NCBI GenBank assembly: GCA_035712285.1
Contig: DASTBA010000047.1
Coordinates: forward strand, 1 to 44,972
Direction: 5' to 3'
DNA: 44,972 bases
From: CAMLHP01 sp035712285
GTDB lineage: Bacteria; Gemmatimonadota; Gemmatimonadetes; Gemmatimonadales; GWC2-71-9
Shown: piece after piece, positions 25,547-33,521 of the stretch
Layout of the letters: every line of letters starts with the position of its first letter
Position numbering within the stretch: the stretch's first letter is position 1
Made by a program: the position numbers and the translations under genes
The notes under the pieces: generated by a model
Told to the model about the DNA's origin: nothing
Database searches by the model: none
What the model saw: the letters and a program-made list of their open reading frames with translations, nothing else

Positions 25547-26538
25547 TGGACGCGCCGCTCACCGTCGAGGTCCGGTTCAAGGGCACGCGGAAGGCCTACT
25601 TCCGGTCACCCGTGCCGCTCCGGGAAGGCGACGCCGTCGTGGTGGATGCCGAGCGCGGCCGCGATCTGGGGCACGTGACGGCGGTGGGCGCCGTGGCGGA
25701 GAAGAAGTGCGGCGGCGGCTGCACCGGCTGTGCGGTGGGGGAATCCATCGCCGGTGGCCAGTCCGCGACGATCCGGGATGTGGTGCGGGTCGCCAGCCCG
25801 GAGGATGTGGTGCTGTACCGCGAGGTCCGGGCCTCCGAGGAGGAGGTACGGCGCAAAGTGATGGACCGGGTCCGCTCCCACGAGCTCCTGATGAAGGTGA
25901 GCGACTGCGAATGGCAGTGGGACCGGGCCAAGCTCACCATCTACTTCACGGCCGAGAAGCGGGTGGACTTCCGCACCCTGGTCCGCGACCTGGCGAGCCA
26001 GTTCCGGACCCGCATCGAGCTCCGGCAGATCGGCGTGCGCGATGAAGCGGCCCGGCTCGGCGGCGTGGGGCGCTGCGGCCGGGAGTACTGCTGTTCCAGC
26101 TGGCTCAAGGAGCTCTCGCCGGTCAATCTCGGCCTCGCGAAGGATCAGCACCTCTCGCTCAACCCGTCCCAGATCTCCGGCGGCTGCGGGCGGCTCCTCT
26201 GCTGCCTCAAGTACGAGCACGAGTTCTACGTGTCCAGCCGCAAGCGCTTCCCGCGCGAAGGGAAGGCGGTGCAGACGCTGCAAGGGGCGGAAAAGGTGAT
26301 CGCGGTGGACATCTTCCGGGAGCGGGTCTATCTCCGCGGCGAGGGCGGGCCGGCGCGCATCATCCCTCTCGTCCAGCTCCGCCAGGAGATGACGGATGCG
26401 GAGGCCGCCCTCGTTGGTGCCGCGGCGCCTGCACCCGCGCCCGCGCCCGCGCCCGTGCCACCGCCGGCCGAGGCAAGCCGCGGCGAACGGCGGCGCCGGC
26501 CGCGCCGCCACCGCGACCGCGGCCCGGACGGCGCGTGA
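25546..26538 (+). CDS. PSP1 domain protein, RicT/YaaT-like
   Basis: A 330-residue cytoplasmic protein. The PSP1 domain spans about residues 5-235, with Cys in KKCGGGCTGC (55, 59, 62), in GRCGREYCCSSW (177, 182, 183) and in GGCGRLLCCLKYE (214, 219, 220). In Bacillus the RicT homologue binds iron-sulfur clusters with RicA and RicF and affects RNA processing; the ligand pattern here is compatible. The last 60 residues are an Ala-Pro repeat followed by a strongly basic Arg-rich tail, not part of the family core and perhaps RNA-binding. It starts in the accA stop and overlaps metG (GTGA); PSP1-metG neighbourhood is common. Confidence 0.88.
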   Translation: MDAPLTVEVRFKGTRKAYFRSPVPLREGDAVVVDAERGRDLGHVTAVGAVAEKKCGGGCTGCAVGESIAGGQSATIRDVVRVASPEDVVLYREVRASEEEVRRKVMDRVRSHELLMKVSDCEWQWDRAKLTIYFTAEKRVDFRTLVRDLASQFRTRIELRQIGVRDEAARLGGVGRCGREYCCSSWLKELSPVNLGLAKDQHLSLNPSQISGGCGRLLCCLKYEHEFYVSSRKRFPREGKAVQTLQGAEKVIAVDIFRERVYLRGEGGPARIIPLVQLRQEMTDAEAALVGAAAPAPAPAPAPVPPPAEASRGERRRRPRRHRDRGPDGA

Positions 26539-28055
26539 GCCGTTTCTTCCTCACCACCGCCATCGACTACGCGAATGGCGATCCCCACCTCGGCCATGCC
26601 TACGAGAAGCTGGGCGCCGACGCCATTGCCCGGTACCGGCGCCTCGCGGGCGACGACGTCTGGTTCCTCATCGGCATGGATGAGCACGGACAGAAGGTGG
26701 CGCAGACCGCAGCCGAGCTGGGCCTGACGCCCGAAGCGCTCACGACCCAGGTCGCGGAGCGCTTCGAGGCGATGTGGGCGCGCTTGGGCATCACCCACGA
26801 CCAGTTCATCCGGACCACCTCCGCCGAGCACAAGGCGGGGGTGGCGGAGCTCATCGAGCGCATCTTCGAGCGGAGCCCCGACGACTTCTACGAACGCAGC
26901 TATGCCGGGTGGTACTGTGTCGGATGCGAGGCGTTCAAGCAGGATAGCGAGATCGAGAACGGCCAGTGCGTGCTCCATCCCACACGCACGCTCGAGTGGG
27001 TCGAGGAGCGGAACTGGTTCTTCCGGCTGTCCCGCCATGCGGACTTCCTGAAGGAGCTGCACGCGGGCAACCCGGCGTTCCTGCAGCCGGAAAGCCGCCG
27101 GAACGAGATCCTGGGATTCCTGGACCAGGGGCTCGAGGACATCAGCGCCAGCCGGAGCCGGTTCAGCTGGGGGGTGCCCTTCCCGCGCCGGACCAGTGAC
27201 GGCGAGCAGCAGACCACGTACGTGTGGTTCGATGCCCTGCCGAACTACTGGACCGCCACGCGCTTTCCCGGCTCGCGCGCGGAATGGCCGGCCCAGCTGC
27301 ACGTGATCGGCAAGGACATTACCCGCTTCCACGCCATCATCTGGCCCGCCATGCTCCGGTCGGCGGGGCTGCCCCTGCCGGAGCGGATCTGGGCGCACGG
27401 ATTCGTGCACTTCCGCGGCGAGCGGTTCAGCAAGAGCGCCGGCACACGACTCGATCTCGGTGAGGCGGTGGACCGCTTCGGGCCCGACGCCTTTCGCTAT
27501 TTCCTCCTGCGCGAGATCCCGTGGGATGCCGACGGCAACTTCGCGTGGGAGCGCTTCGAGGAACGCTACGCGGCGGATCTGGCGGACGGGCTCGGCAACC
27601 TCGCCTCGCGCACCCTGGCGATGCTGGCCAAGTACCGGAATGGCGTGGTGCCGGACGCGCAGCCGGTGGACTCGCTCGACGGGGCCGGCGCGCGGGCGGT
27701 GGCACTCTACCGCGAGCGCATGGAGGCGCTCGACCTCCGCGGCGCCGCCGATGCGGCATGGGAACTCGTGGCCGCCTCGAACCTTTTCATCCAGCAGACC
27801 GCACCCTGGTCACTGGCCAAGGCCGGCAAGGACGCCGAGCTCGACGGCGTCCTTGTCACTGCGGCAGCGGCGCTGGTACGCCTCGCCATTCTCACGAGCC
27901 CGTTCCTGCCCGGCAAGGCGCAGGAACTCTGGGCCGCTCTCGGACAGGCCGGCCAGGTCAGCCAGGCATCGTGGGACGCCGCACGCCATCCCGCGATGGC
28001 CGGAGCCGCCACCCGCCCGCCCGGGGTTCTCTTTCCCAAGCCGGCGCTGGCATAG
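26535..28055 (+). CDS. metG: Methionyl-tRNA synthetase
   Basis: A 506-residue class I synthetase that charges tRNA-Met. HLGH (residues 18-21) is the HIGH motif. A single zinc knuckle is formed by Cys128, Cys131, Cys145 and probably His148, as in Thermus-type enzymes. The KMSKS loop reads RFSKS (297-301), keeping the catalytic Lys-Ser pair but with Phe for Met. The anticodon-binding helical domain follows (about 350-490). There is no C-terminal EMAPII-like tRNA-binding domain, so this is the short form. It starts at GTG 26535 inside the PSP1 stop. The initiator tRNA it must charge lies at 44570-44643. Confidence 0.95.
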   Translation: MSRFFLTTAIDYANGDPHLGHAYEKLGADAIARYRRLAGDDVWFLIGMDEHGQKVAQTAAELGLTPEALTTQVAERFEAMWARLGITHDQFIRTTSAEHKAGVAELIERIFERSPDDFYERSYAGWYCVGCEAFKQDSEIENGQCVLHPTRTLEWVEERNWFFRLSRHADFLKELHAGNPAFLQPESRRNEILGFLDQGLEDISASRSRFSWGVPFPRRTSDGEQQTTYVWFDALPNYWTATRFPGSRAEWPAQLHVIGKDITRFHAIIWPAMLRSAGLPLPERIWAHGFVHFRGERFSKSAGTRLDLGEAVDRFGPDAFRYFLLREIPWDADGNFAWERFEERYAADLADGLGNLASRTLAMLAKYRNGVVPDAQPVDSLDGAGARAVALYRERMEALDLRGAADAAWELVAASNLFIQQTAPWSLAKAGKDAELDGVLVTAAAALVRLAILTSPFLPGKAQELWAALGQAGQVSQASWDAARHPAMAGAATRPPGVLFPKPALA

Positions 28056-28071
28056 TGCCAGAGCATTTTTT
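28044..28071 (+). terminator. Intrinsic terminator overlapping the metG stop codon
   Basis: A hairpin with stem CTGGCA (28047-28052) and TGCCAG (28056-28061), extended by two outer pairs across one mismatch, is followed by ATTTTTT (T-run 28066-28071). The three-base loop is the metG TAG stop itself. This is a classic Rho-independent layout and closes the dnaE-accA-PSP1-metG operon. Confidence 0.75.
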
Positions 28072-28100
28072 GCACTTCGGCTCGGCGAAGTCCTGTATCA

Positions 28101-28115
28101 CATTGTGAAACAATG
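28101..28115. promoter_or_regulatory. Small palindrome upstream of the M23 gene, possible operator
   Basis: CATTGT-GAA-ACAATG (28101-28115) is a perfect dyad, and overlapping it TCACATTGTGA (28098-28108) is a second perfect palindrome. They lie 23 bp before a TTGACA box, in one of the few AT-richer spots of the window. They could bind a dimeric regulator. The half-site TTGTGA is shared with the palindrome before atpA. Confidence 0.3.
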
Positions 28116-28137
28116 GCTTAGGTTGTGGGCTCGCTTC

Positions 28138-28166
28138 TTGACAAGGCTGGTACCGAGGGGCATCTT
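28138..28166 (+). promoter_or_regulatory. Possible sigma-70 promoter of the M23 peptidase gene
   Basis: A perfect TTGACA (28138-28143) with a 17-bp spacer to CATCTT (28161-28166), a weak -10. It is the only plausible promoter in the 145-bp gap after the metG terminator, and lies about 35 bp before the gene. Confidence 0.4.
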
Positions 28167-28200
28167 CCTCCGGCTTTGAATCTCAGGAAGCGAGCGGTGG

Positions 28201-29127
28201 ATGGCGAAAAAGCGGCGCTGGACCCTCGTACTGGTTCCGCACGACTCGGAACCGTCAAAGATCATCGAAGTTTCCTACTCCCTGCTCAAGCTCGGTGGCG
28301 CTCTGGTCGCCGTGGTTATTGCCGCATCCCTGCTGTTCGGCTACGCCAATCTCTCGCATTCGGTGGACCTCTCCCGTGCGGACCAGCTCGAGGCGGAGAA
28401 CCGCGCCCTGTCCGCAGAGTTGGGCGACCTGCATGGCCGCCTGCACCACCTGAGCGATACCATCGCCACCCTCGCGCAGCGGGATGAACAGATCCGGCTG
28501 CTGGCCAACCTGGACCCGATTGCGCCCGAAGTGCGTCAGGCCGGCATCGGCGGTCCCTCGGAGCCGACGCGCGCCAGTGCAGCGCCCGCCACGGGCCTTG
28601 TGCGGCGGGCCGACGAGATCCGCGTGGATCTCTCCGCCATGATCCGGCGCGCCAACCTCCTGGCCACCTCGTTCAACGAGGCGGCGGACAGTCTCGAGTC
28701 GCACCGCGAGCGGGTGGCCGCCATGCCGTCCATCCTGCCGACCCAGGGCTGGCTCACCAGCAACTTCAGCAACGCCCGCCTGCACCCGATCCTCGGCTTT
28801 GCGCGCCCGCATGAGGGCATTGACGTGAGCGCCCCCACCGGCACGCCGATCGAGGCGCCGGCGGCGGGACGGGTCACGGAAGTCGGCTGGGAATCAGGTT
28901 ACGGGAATGTGGTGGTGCTGGACCACGGCTACGGAATCGTCACCAAGTTCGCGCACACGTCGAAGGTGCTGGTCCGCGTGGGGCAGCGCGTCAAGCGCGG
29001 GGATCGCATCGCCCTCGTGGGCAGCACCGGCCTCGCCACCGGCCCGCACCTCCACTACGAGGTGCACGTGAACGGGCATCCGGTGAATCCGCTCCGGTAC
29101 GTGCTGCCGGACGTGGTGACCGACTAG
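28201..29127 (+). CDS. M23 family (LytM) metallopeptidase, membrane-anchored
   Basis: A 308-residue cell-wall enzyme. A cytoplasmic N-terminus (1-28) leads to one membrane helix (about 30-50), a coiled-coil region rich in Leu/Glu/Arg (about 55-100), a linker and the LytM domain (about 185-300). The zinc site is complete: His204 and Asp208 in RPHEGIDV, His252, and HLHYEVH (His283, His285). It would cut peptidoglycan cross-bridges or, like related proteins, help cell division and shape. AGGAAG lies about 10 nt before ATG 28201. Its TAG stop overlaps the TAG of the convergent LemA gene. Confidence 0.92.
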   Translation: MAKKRRWTLVLVPHDSEPSKIIEVSYSLLKLGGALVAVVIAASLLFGYANLSHSVDLSRADQLEAENRALSAELGDLHGRLHHLSDTIATLAQRDEQIRLLANLDPIAPEVRQAGIGGPSEPTRASAAPATGLVRRADEIRVDLSAMIRRANLLATSFNEAADSLESHRERVAAMPSILPTQGWLTSNFSNARLHPILGFARPHEGIDVSAPTGTPIEAPAAGRVTEVGWESGYGNVVVLDHGYGIVTKFAHTSKVLVRVGQRVKRGDRIALVGSTGLATGPHLHYEVHVNGHPVNPLRYVLPDVVTD

Positions 29128-29687
29128 AACTTCACCTTGGGCGCCTCGGTCGCGCCCGGCTCCGCCGCAAAGTATTCCCTCGGCTTGCTCATTCCGAAGA
29201 TCTTGGCCGTGATGTTGTACGGAAACCGGCGGATGAACCCGTTGAACTGGTTCACCGCGTCGTTGTAGTCCGTGCGCGCCACCGAGATACGGTTCTCGGT
29301 GCCCTCGAGCTGGGACTGCAGGTCACGGAAGTTCTGGCTCGACTTCAGGTCGGGATAGTTCTCGACGATCGCCAGCAGGCGGCTCAGGCCGCCCGACAGC
29401 GCCGCGTTGGCCGCCGCCATCTCGGGCACGTTGCCGCTCTGCACCGCGCCGCTCAGCCGGGCCCGCGCGTTGGCGATGGTGATGAACACCGTGTCTTCCT
29501 GCTTGGTGACGCCCTTTACCGTCTCCACCAGGTTGGGGATCAGGTCGGCCCGGCGCTGCAGCTGCGTCTGGATGTTCCCCTGCGCCTGGTTCACCTTCTC
29601 GTCCAGCGTCTGGATCGAGTTGTAGCCGCACCCGGACGTGGCCAGCGCCACGAGCAGCAGGGCGGACGACAATCGGACGCGCTTCAT
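29124..29687 (-). CDS. LemA family lipoprotein
   Basis: A 187-residue helical protein. The signal peptide ends in a lipobox TSGC (Cys20), so this LemA is a lipoprotein rather than having the usual single-helix anchor. The family core is clear: NQAQGNIQTQLQRRADLIPN, LVETVKGV, an ENYPDLKSSQNF motif, LEGTENRISVARTDYNDAV and FNGFIRRFPYN. LemA function is poorly known; it often sits next to TPM-domain or M48 genes in envelope stress settings. It starts directly after the stop of the nucleotidyltransferase-like gene (TGA|ATG), so it is co-expressed. Confidence 0.93.
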   Translation of the reverse strand: MKRVRLSSALLLVALATSGCGYNSIQTLDEKVNQAQGNIQTQLQRRADLIPNLVETVKGVTKQEDTVFITIANARARLSGAVQSGNVPEMAAANAALSGGLSRLLAIVENYPDLKSSQNFRDLQSQLEGTENRISVARTDYNDAVNQFNGFIRRFPYNITAKIFGMSKPREYFAAEPGATEAPKVKF

Positions 29688-30413
29688 TCACGATTCTCCG
29701 GTCTGAAGTTGATCCACCTGTTGCGCGGCGCGAGACACCGCCGCGACGTATCCCTCGAACACCGCCGCCGGGCAGCGCCAGCCGCGGTCATCCCGCCGTG
29801 CCACGATCTCGAGCAGGGCGGACGGATCGAACCCGATCGCCGCTGCCGCCGTGCGCACCACGTCCCCGGACGAATCCGCCGCCGGGGCCGCATGGTTCAT
29901 GAGCCGCAGGGTGGCGCGCAGCAGCACCAGAATGGAGGACGTCGTGCTTCGGGCGATGGGGGTCAGGTCGCGCTCGACGTCCGCATGGGTCGCGTAGGCC
30001 TGCCGCAGGCGAAGGACCTTGCCCCGGAATTCGCTCTCCAGCGCCTGCCGCAGGTCAGTCGGGTTGACCAGGGCCTGCGCCACCGGATCCGCCCCCCGCA
30101 GGACTTCATACCGCCCCCGCATGTCCGTGATCTCGATCGGGAAGACGTCCGTGGCCCGGGCCCACTCGCCGGCGGTGAAGATGAGTGGCGGCTCGTAGGA
30201 CGCCTTCCGCCAGGCACGGAGCGCCGGCCCCAGCGCGCGCAGGCGCTCCGGCACCACCTCCGTGCTCACCAGGAGGAGGTTGATGTCACTGCGACCCGCC
30301 ACATAGTCCCCGCGCACGGCCGACCCGTACAGCACGGCACTGTAGCCCGCCGGCAGCGCCTGATCGGCGGCCGCCAGCAGCCCCGCCACTGCCTTCCTGG
30401 CACCGTCATGCAT
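29688..30413 (-). CDS. Nucleotidyltransferase-fold protein with altered active site
   Basis: A 241-residue soluble protein. Residues 1-100 carry a pol-beta-type nucleotidyltransferase core: YGSAVRGDY (Gly30, Ser31) followed by GRSDINLLLV, where the usual second catalytic Asp is Asn45 (Asp43 is kept). The C-terminal half (about 110-240) is helical with Arg/Asp and resembles HEPN or substrate-binding helices, but I cannot assign it. Loss of one metal ligand makes classical transfer activity doubtful, although SDxN families exist. ATG 30413 overlaps the TPM gene stop (TGATG on the minus strand), and LemA follows without a gap. The open frame upstream is an Arg-rich shadow of the TPM gene. Confidence 0.78.
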   Translation of the reverse strand: MHDGARKAVAGLLAAADQALPAGYSAVLYGSAVRGDYVAGRSDINLLLVSTEVVPERLRALGPALRAWRKASYEPPLIFTAGEWARATDVFPIEITDMRGRYEVLRGADPVAQALVNPTDLRQALESEFRGKVLRLRQAYATHADVERDLTPIARSTTSSILVLLRATLRLMNHAAPAADSSGDVVRTAAAAIGFDPSALLEIVARRDDRGWRCPAAVFEGYVAAVSRAAQQVDQLQTGES

Positions 30414-31249
30414 CAGAAGCGCCCTCCCGCGCCACCGCCACCGAAGCCCCCGCCACCGCCGAAGCCGCCGAACCCACCGCCGCCGCCACCCCAGCCGCTG
30501 CCGCCTCCCCAGCCACCGCCGATCCACGGCCCGCCGCCACCTCCCCAATATATCCCGCGCCGCCGGCGCCCACGGCTTCCGAGGATCGGCAGCACGAAGA
30601 AGACGAGCAGGAAGATGAGGAGCGGCAGGTACTGTGTCCACGAGCCGCCGGAGCCTCCGCGCACGGCATCCGGGTTCCACGCGGTGAGCGCCGAATCACT
30701 GACGCCCGACCCCCGGGCGATCAGCGAGCTCAGCGCCTGGACACCCGCCAGCAGTGCAGGGCCATACGATTCCCGCGCCAGCAGCGGTCCCATCACGTCA
30801 TCACGGATGCGCCCCGACATCGCATCGGTCACGATGCCCTCGAGGCCCCGGCCCACCTCGATCCGGATATGGCCGGTGCCCGGCTGGCCGTTCTGGCGCG
30901 GCACCAGCAGCAGGACGATGCCGCGATTGCGCGTGGAATCGCCGACGTCGCCCTTGAAGCCGACCCCCCAGCGCCGCCCGATCTGCAGCGCCACCTCGGC
31001 CTCGTCCCGGTCACCGATGGTCGGCAGTGTCACCACCGCGATCTCCGACTCGGTGGCGCCGCGCAGCCGCTCGATGAGGTCGGTCATCTGCGCCTTCGAA
31101 TCGGCGTCCACCACACCGGCGAAGTCGCTGACGAATCCGGTGGGCCGCGCCGGGATGACCTGCTCCAGCCCGGCCTGCGCCACGAGCGGCGCCGCGCCGA
31201 GTTGAAGCAGCATCATGGTGGCGATAGTTTTGGATCGTGCTCCGCCCAA
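30413..31249 (-). CDS. TPM domain exported membrane protein (YgcG-like)
   Basis: A 278-residue protein: signal peptide (to about residue 26), TPM domain (about 35-180; PF04536) with VSDFAGVVD, IAVVTLPTIG, RGIVLLLVPR and the RIEVGRGLEG-VTDAMSGRI pattern, a membrane helix (about 210-232), and an almost pure Gly tail with Trp/Phe. This is the usual layout of YgcG-type proteins that partner LemA. TTG 31249 is chosen because a GAGGAGGAG ribosome site precedes it and it supplies a basic signal-peptide start; ATG 31216 is the alternative. It overlaps the divergent lipoprotein gene by 13 bp at its 5' end. Confidence 0.88.
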   Translation of the reverse strand: MGGARSKTIATMMLLQLGAAPLVAQAGLEQVIPARPTGFVSDFAGVVDADSKAQMTDLIERLRGATESEIAVVTLPTIGDRDEAEVALQIGRRWGVGFKGDVGDSTRNRGIVLLLVPRQNGQPGTGHIRIEVGRGLEGIVTDAMSGRIRDDVMGPLLARESYGPALLAGVQALSSLIARGSGVSDSALTAWNPDAVRGGSGGSWTQYLPLLIFLLVFFVLPILGSRGRRRRGIYWGGGGGPWIGGGWGGGSGWGGGGGGFGGFGGGGGFGGGGAGGRF

Positions 31250-31923
31250 CGATGCTCCTCCTCGCGCTGGCGCTGGCCGGCTGCGAAAGCGCGCAAACGA
31301 TCACGGTCCGCGTCCTGATCCCGGACCTGGATGGCCGTGCAACCCCCGCCAGCGGCGTCACCATCACCGCCCTGCCGTTCGACCGCGACAGCCTCGCCTC
31401 GGCCATCGAACGGGCCCGCCACGCGGTACGCCCGCACGTTGCCGAGCTGGACTCGATCTACGACCGTTACCGGGGACCGTTCCTGGACTATTTCCGTGCC
31501 AGCCGGCACCAGGCCGCCGCGAAGGACTCGGCGGCGAAGGGACTGCTCCGGCCCGCCGCCGTGGAGGTGATTGACCGCCAGGTAGCAGCCACCCGCGCGG
31601 CGCTGGACCGGGTCCGCGCCCGCTACGACGGCCGCCTCGACACGCTCAAGGCCGACATGTCCCGGTGGGAAGATAGCACCTACTCGGACTACGACAGTCT
31701 GGGCAAGGCGCTGTTGCAGCGGGCCGGCCGCAAGATGGTCACCGACACCACGAACCTGAGCGGCACTGCCACGCTGCGCCTCGTGAAGACGCCTGCCGGA
31801 TGGTGGGTGAGCGCCAGTTCGTGGGATCCGCTGGATCCCAACCGGGTGTGGTACTGGAACGTCCCGGTGCGCGGCGACACGGTGGTGCTCGGCCCGGAAA
31901 CCGGCAAGCGGCGGCCGCGTTGA
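31237..31923 (+). CDS. Hypothetical lipoprotein
   Basis: A 228-residue exported lipoprotein: signal peptide with lipobox LAGC (Cys16), then a small beta domain (VRVLIPDLDGRATPASGVTI), a long charged helical, possibly coiled-coil section (about 50-160) and a C-terminal beta segment with GWWVSASSWDPLDPN. No family is recognised. GTG 31237 gives a basic signal-peptide start; ATG 31252 is also possible. The start overlaps the divergent TPM gene. Its TGA overlaps the TTG of the next gene (TTGA), so it is coupled to a DsbA-like enzyme. Confidence 0.68.
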   Translation: MLRPTMLLLALALAGCESAQTITVRVLIPDLDGRATPASGVTITALPFDRDSLASAIERARHAVRPHVAELDSIYDRYRGPFLDYFRASRHQAAAKDSAAKGLLRPAAVEVIDRQVAATRAALDRVRARYDGRLDTLKADMSRWEDSTYSDYDSLGKALLQRAGRKMVTDTTNLSGTATLRLVKTPAGWWVSASSWDPLDPNRVWYWNVPVRGDTVVLGPETGKRRPR

Positions 31924-32600
31924 AGCACGCCACCAGGACATGGGCGGCGCTGGCGCTGGCAGGAATCGCCCTGACGGCGGCGGTGCGTGCCCGCCCGGAT
32001 GCTCCCGATACCGGAACCGGACTGGCGCAGGATACCGCACAAGCCGCCGATCCCCGAGCGCTGGGCCGCCGTGATGCCCCGGTCACGATCTACGAGATGT
32101 CGGACTTCCAGTGTCCCTTCTGCCGCCGGCATGCGCTGGAGACGTTCCCCATCCTCGAGCGCGAGTACATCGCCACCGGCAAGGTCCGCTACGTCTTCAT
32201 CAACTTCCCGATCAGCCAGTTGCATCCCAATGCGGAGGCAGCCGCGGAGCTCGGCCTCTGTGCCGCCCGCCAGGGAAAATTCTGGCCGCTGCACGACCTG
32301 CTCTTCCGGAAGCAGGAGGCCTGGGCGCCACTCAAGGAGCCGGGGCCATACCTGCTGGGCCTCGCCGACTCCGTCGGCCTGGATCATCCGCTGACGGTGA
32401 CCTGCCTCGCGGAGTCCGCGATCCGGAGGGCGGTGGAGGAGGAAGCCCAGGCGTCCATGCGGGCGGGTGCCACGGCGACGCCGTCGTTCTACATCGAGGG
32501 GGGGCTGCTGGTGGGCGCCCAGCCGATCCAGGTGTTCCGGACGATCCTGGATTCGATCGTCGCGTCGAAAGCGAGCACGCCGACTGGACGTCGCGAGTAG
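31920..32600 (+). CDS. DsbA-like thioredoxin-fold protein (disulfide oxidoreductase)
   Basis: A 226-residue protein with an N-terminal hydrophobic segment (residues 7-23) as signal or anchor, and a DsbA/DsbG-type thioredoxin domain (about 45-220) with active site DFQCPFCRRH (Cys65, Cys68), an inserted helical region and the cis-Pro loop ATATPSFYIEGGLL. These enzymes form or reshuffle disulfides in the periplasm. TTG 31920 is assigned because it overlaps the upstream stop as TTGA and gives a basic first residue; ATG is absent nearby. It is translationally coupled to the upstream lipoprotein, which may be a substrate or partner. Confidence 0.85.
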   Translation: MKHATRTWAALALAGIALTAAVRARPDAPDTGTGLAQDTAQAADPRALGRRDAPVTIYEMSDFQCPFCRRHALETFPILEREYIATGKVRYVFINFPISQLHPNAEAAAELGLCAARQGKFWPLHDLLFRKQEAWAPLKEPGPYLLGLADSVGLDHPLTVTCLAESAIRRAVEEEAQASMRAGATATPSFYIEGGLLVGAQPIQVFRTILDSIVASKASTPTGRRE

Positions 32601-32741
32601 CAGTCCATCGCGCAGGCACGACAGGCGGGGCCGCTTCTGCGCGCCTTCGTGGTCGCTCGCGCTCGGGATGGAAACCGACGCCGCCGACCACTGACGCGCG
32701 CTCCAGCGGCCCCACCCGACTCGCTGTGGGCCGATGCGTTC

Positions 32742-33494
32742 TCAGCGTTGCATGGAGAGCGCGAAAATCAGGAACACGTCGTACAGCGCGTGGGTCCACG
32801 CCGTGATGCCGAAGCCGCGCAGGAGGTACATGGCGCTGAAGAGGAGTCCGGCGACCAGCCGGAAGGTGAAGGTCGGCCAGGAGAACGGATCCCCGTAGGG
32901 GCCGATGTAGTGAAACGCGGAAAACACCGCCGCGCCGAGTACCGCCGCCATGATTCCCGAAGGAATACCGCCGAGGCCAAGCACGGCCCGCCCCACGAAG
33001 GCCAGCGACCCCACCAGCAGCACCCGGAAGAGCAGTTCCTCGTAGATCCCGGCGCCCAGGGCGACGGTGAGCTGCGTCCCCAGGGAAAGGGATCCCACCG
33101 GCCCGACCGACAGATGAGGCATGCTCTGCAGCACCAGCGCGGTGAGCAGACCCGCGACCGCCCCGAAGCCGAGGCCGCCCGCCGCGGACTCGGCCATCAT
33201 CCCCGCGAAGGTGCGGAGCTGGAGCGGACCGGGGTTCCGGCGCCGGTCACGGAAAACCAGCACGGTACCGATGCCGAGCAGAAGTACGTCGAACAGCAGC
33301 AGCCCGCGCCGGCCGCCCAGGGTCACGAACAGCGTCTTGAGCAGCACGTCGGCGCCGTTCCGGACACCGGCCACCGCATCCCCGGAAAGCGCAAACGCTG
33401 CCGCCTCGTAGAGCAGGAGAAGCGGCAGCGCGAAGGTCAGGCTGTAGCGTGGCGCGCGGGCGCGGCGCCAGTAGGACGCGGCACGAGGCGGCAT
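32742..33494 (-). CDS. CPBP family intramembrane metalloprotease
   Basis: A 250-residue inner-membrane protein with about six to eight helices. The three motifs of the CAAX-protease/bacteriocin-processing (Abi/CPBP) family are intact: EELLFR (Glu152, Glu153, Arg157), FSAFH (His195) and HALYD (His235, Asp239). These members cut within membranes, but natural substrates in bacteria are mostly unknown. It is the last minus-strand gene of a loose group with two outer-membrane barrel genes. The 141-bp gap on its 3' side holds no gene. Confidence 0.9.
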   Translation of the reverse strand: MPPRAASYWRRARAPRYSLTFALPLLLLYEAAAFALSGDAVAGVRNGADVLLKTLFVTLGGRRGLLLFDVLLLGIGTVLVFRDRRRNPGPLQLRTFAGMMAESAAGGLGFGAVAGLLTALVLQSMPHLSVGPVGSLSLGTQLTVALGAGIYEELLFRVLLVGSLAFVGRAVLGLGGIPSGIMAAVLGAAVFSAFHYIGPYGDPFSWPTFTFRLVAGLLFSAMYLLRGFGITAWTHALYDVFLIFALSMQR

Positions 33495-33521
33495 GCGCGC
33501 CCTCCGTTCCGGCTTAGCTGC

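Noticed and set aside
26420..26460. GCGCCC tandem repeat
   Set aside because: It encodes the Ala-Pro linker of the PSP1 protein.
28074..28091. Hairpin ACTTCG-GCTCGG-CGAAGT after metG as a second terminator
   Set aside because: The T-run lies before, not after, the hairpin on the plus strand, and the opposite strand shows an A-run.
30420..30560. GCC/CCACC-type repeats as a DNA repeat element
   Set aside because: They encode the Gly-rich tail of the TPM protein and follow its reading frame.
32601..32741. Small gene in the gap after the DsbA-like gene
   Set aside because: No open frame with a ribosome site and plausible protein is visible.
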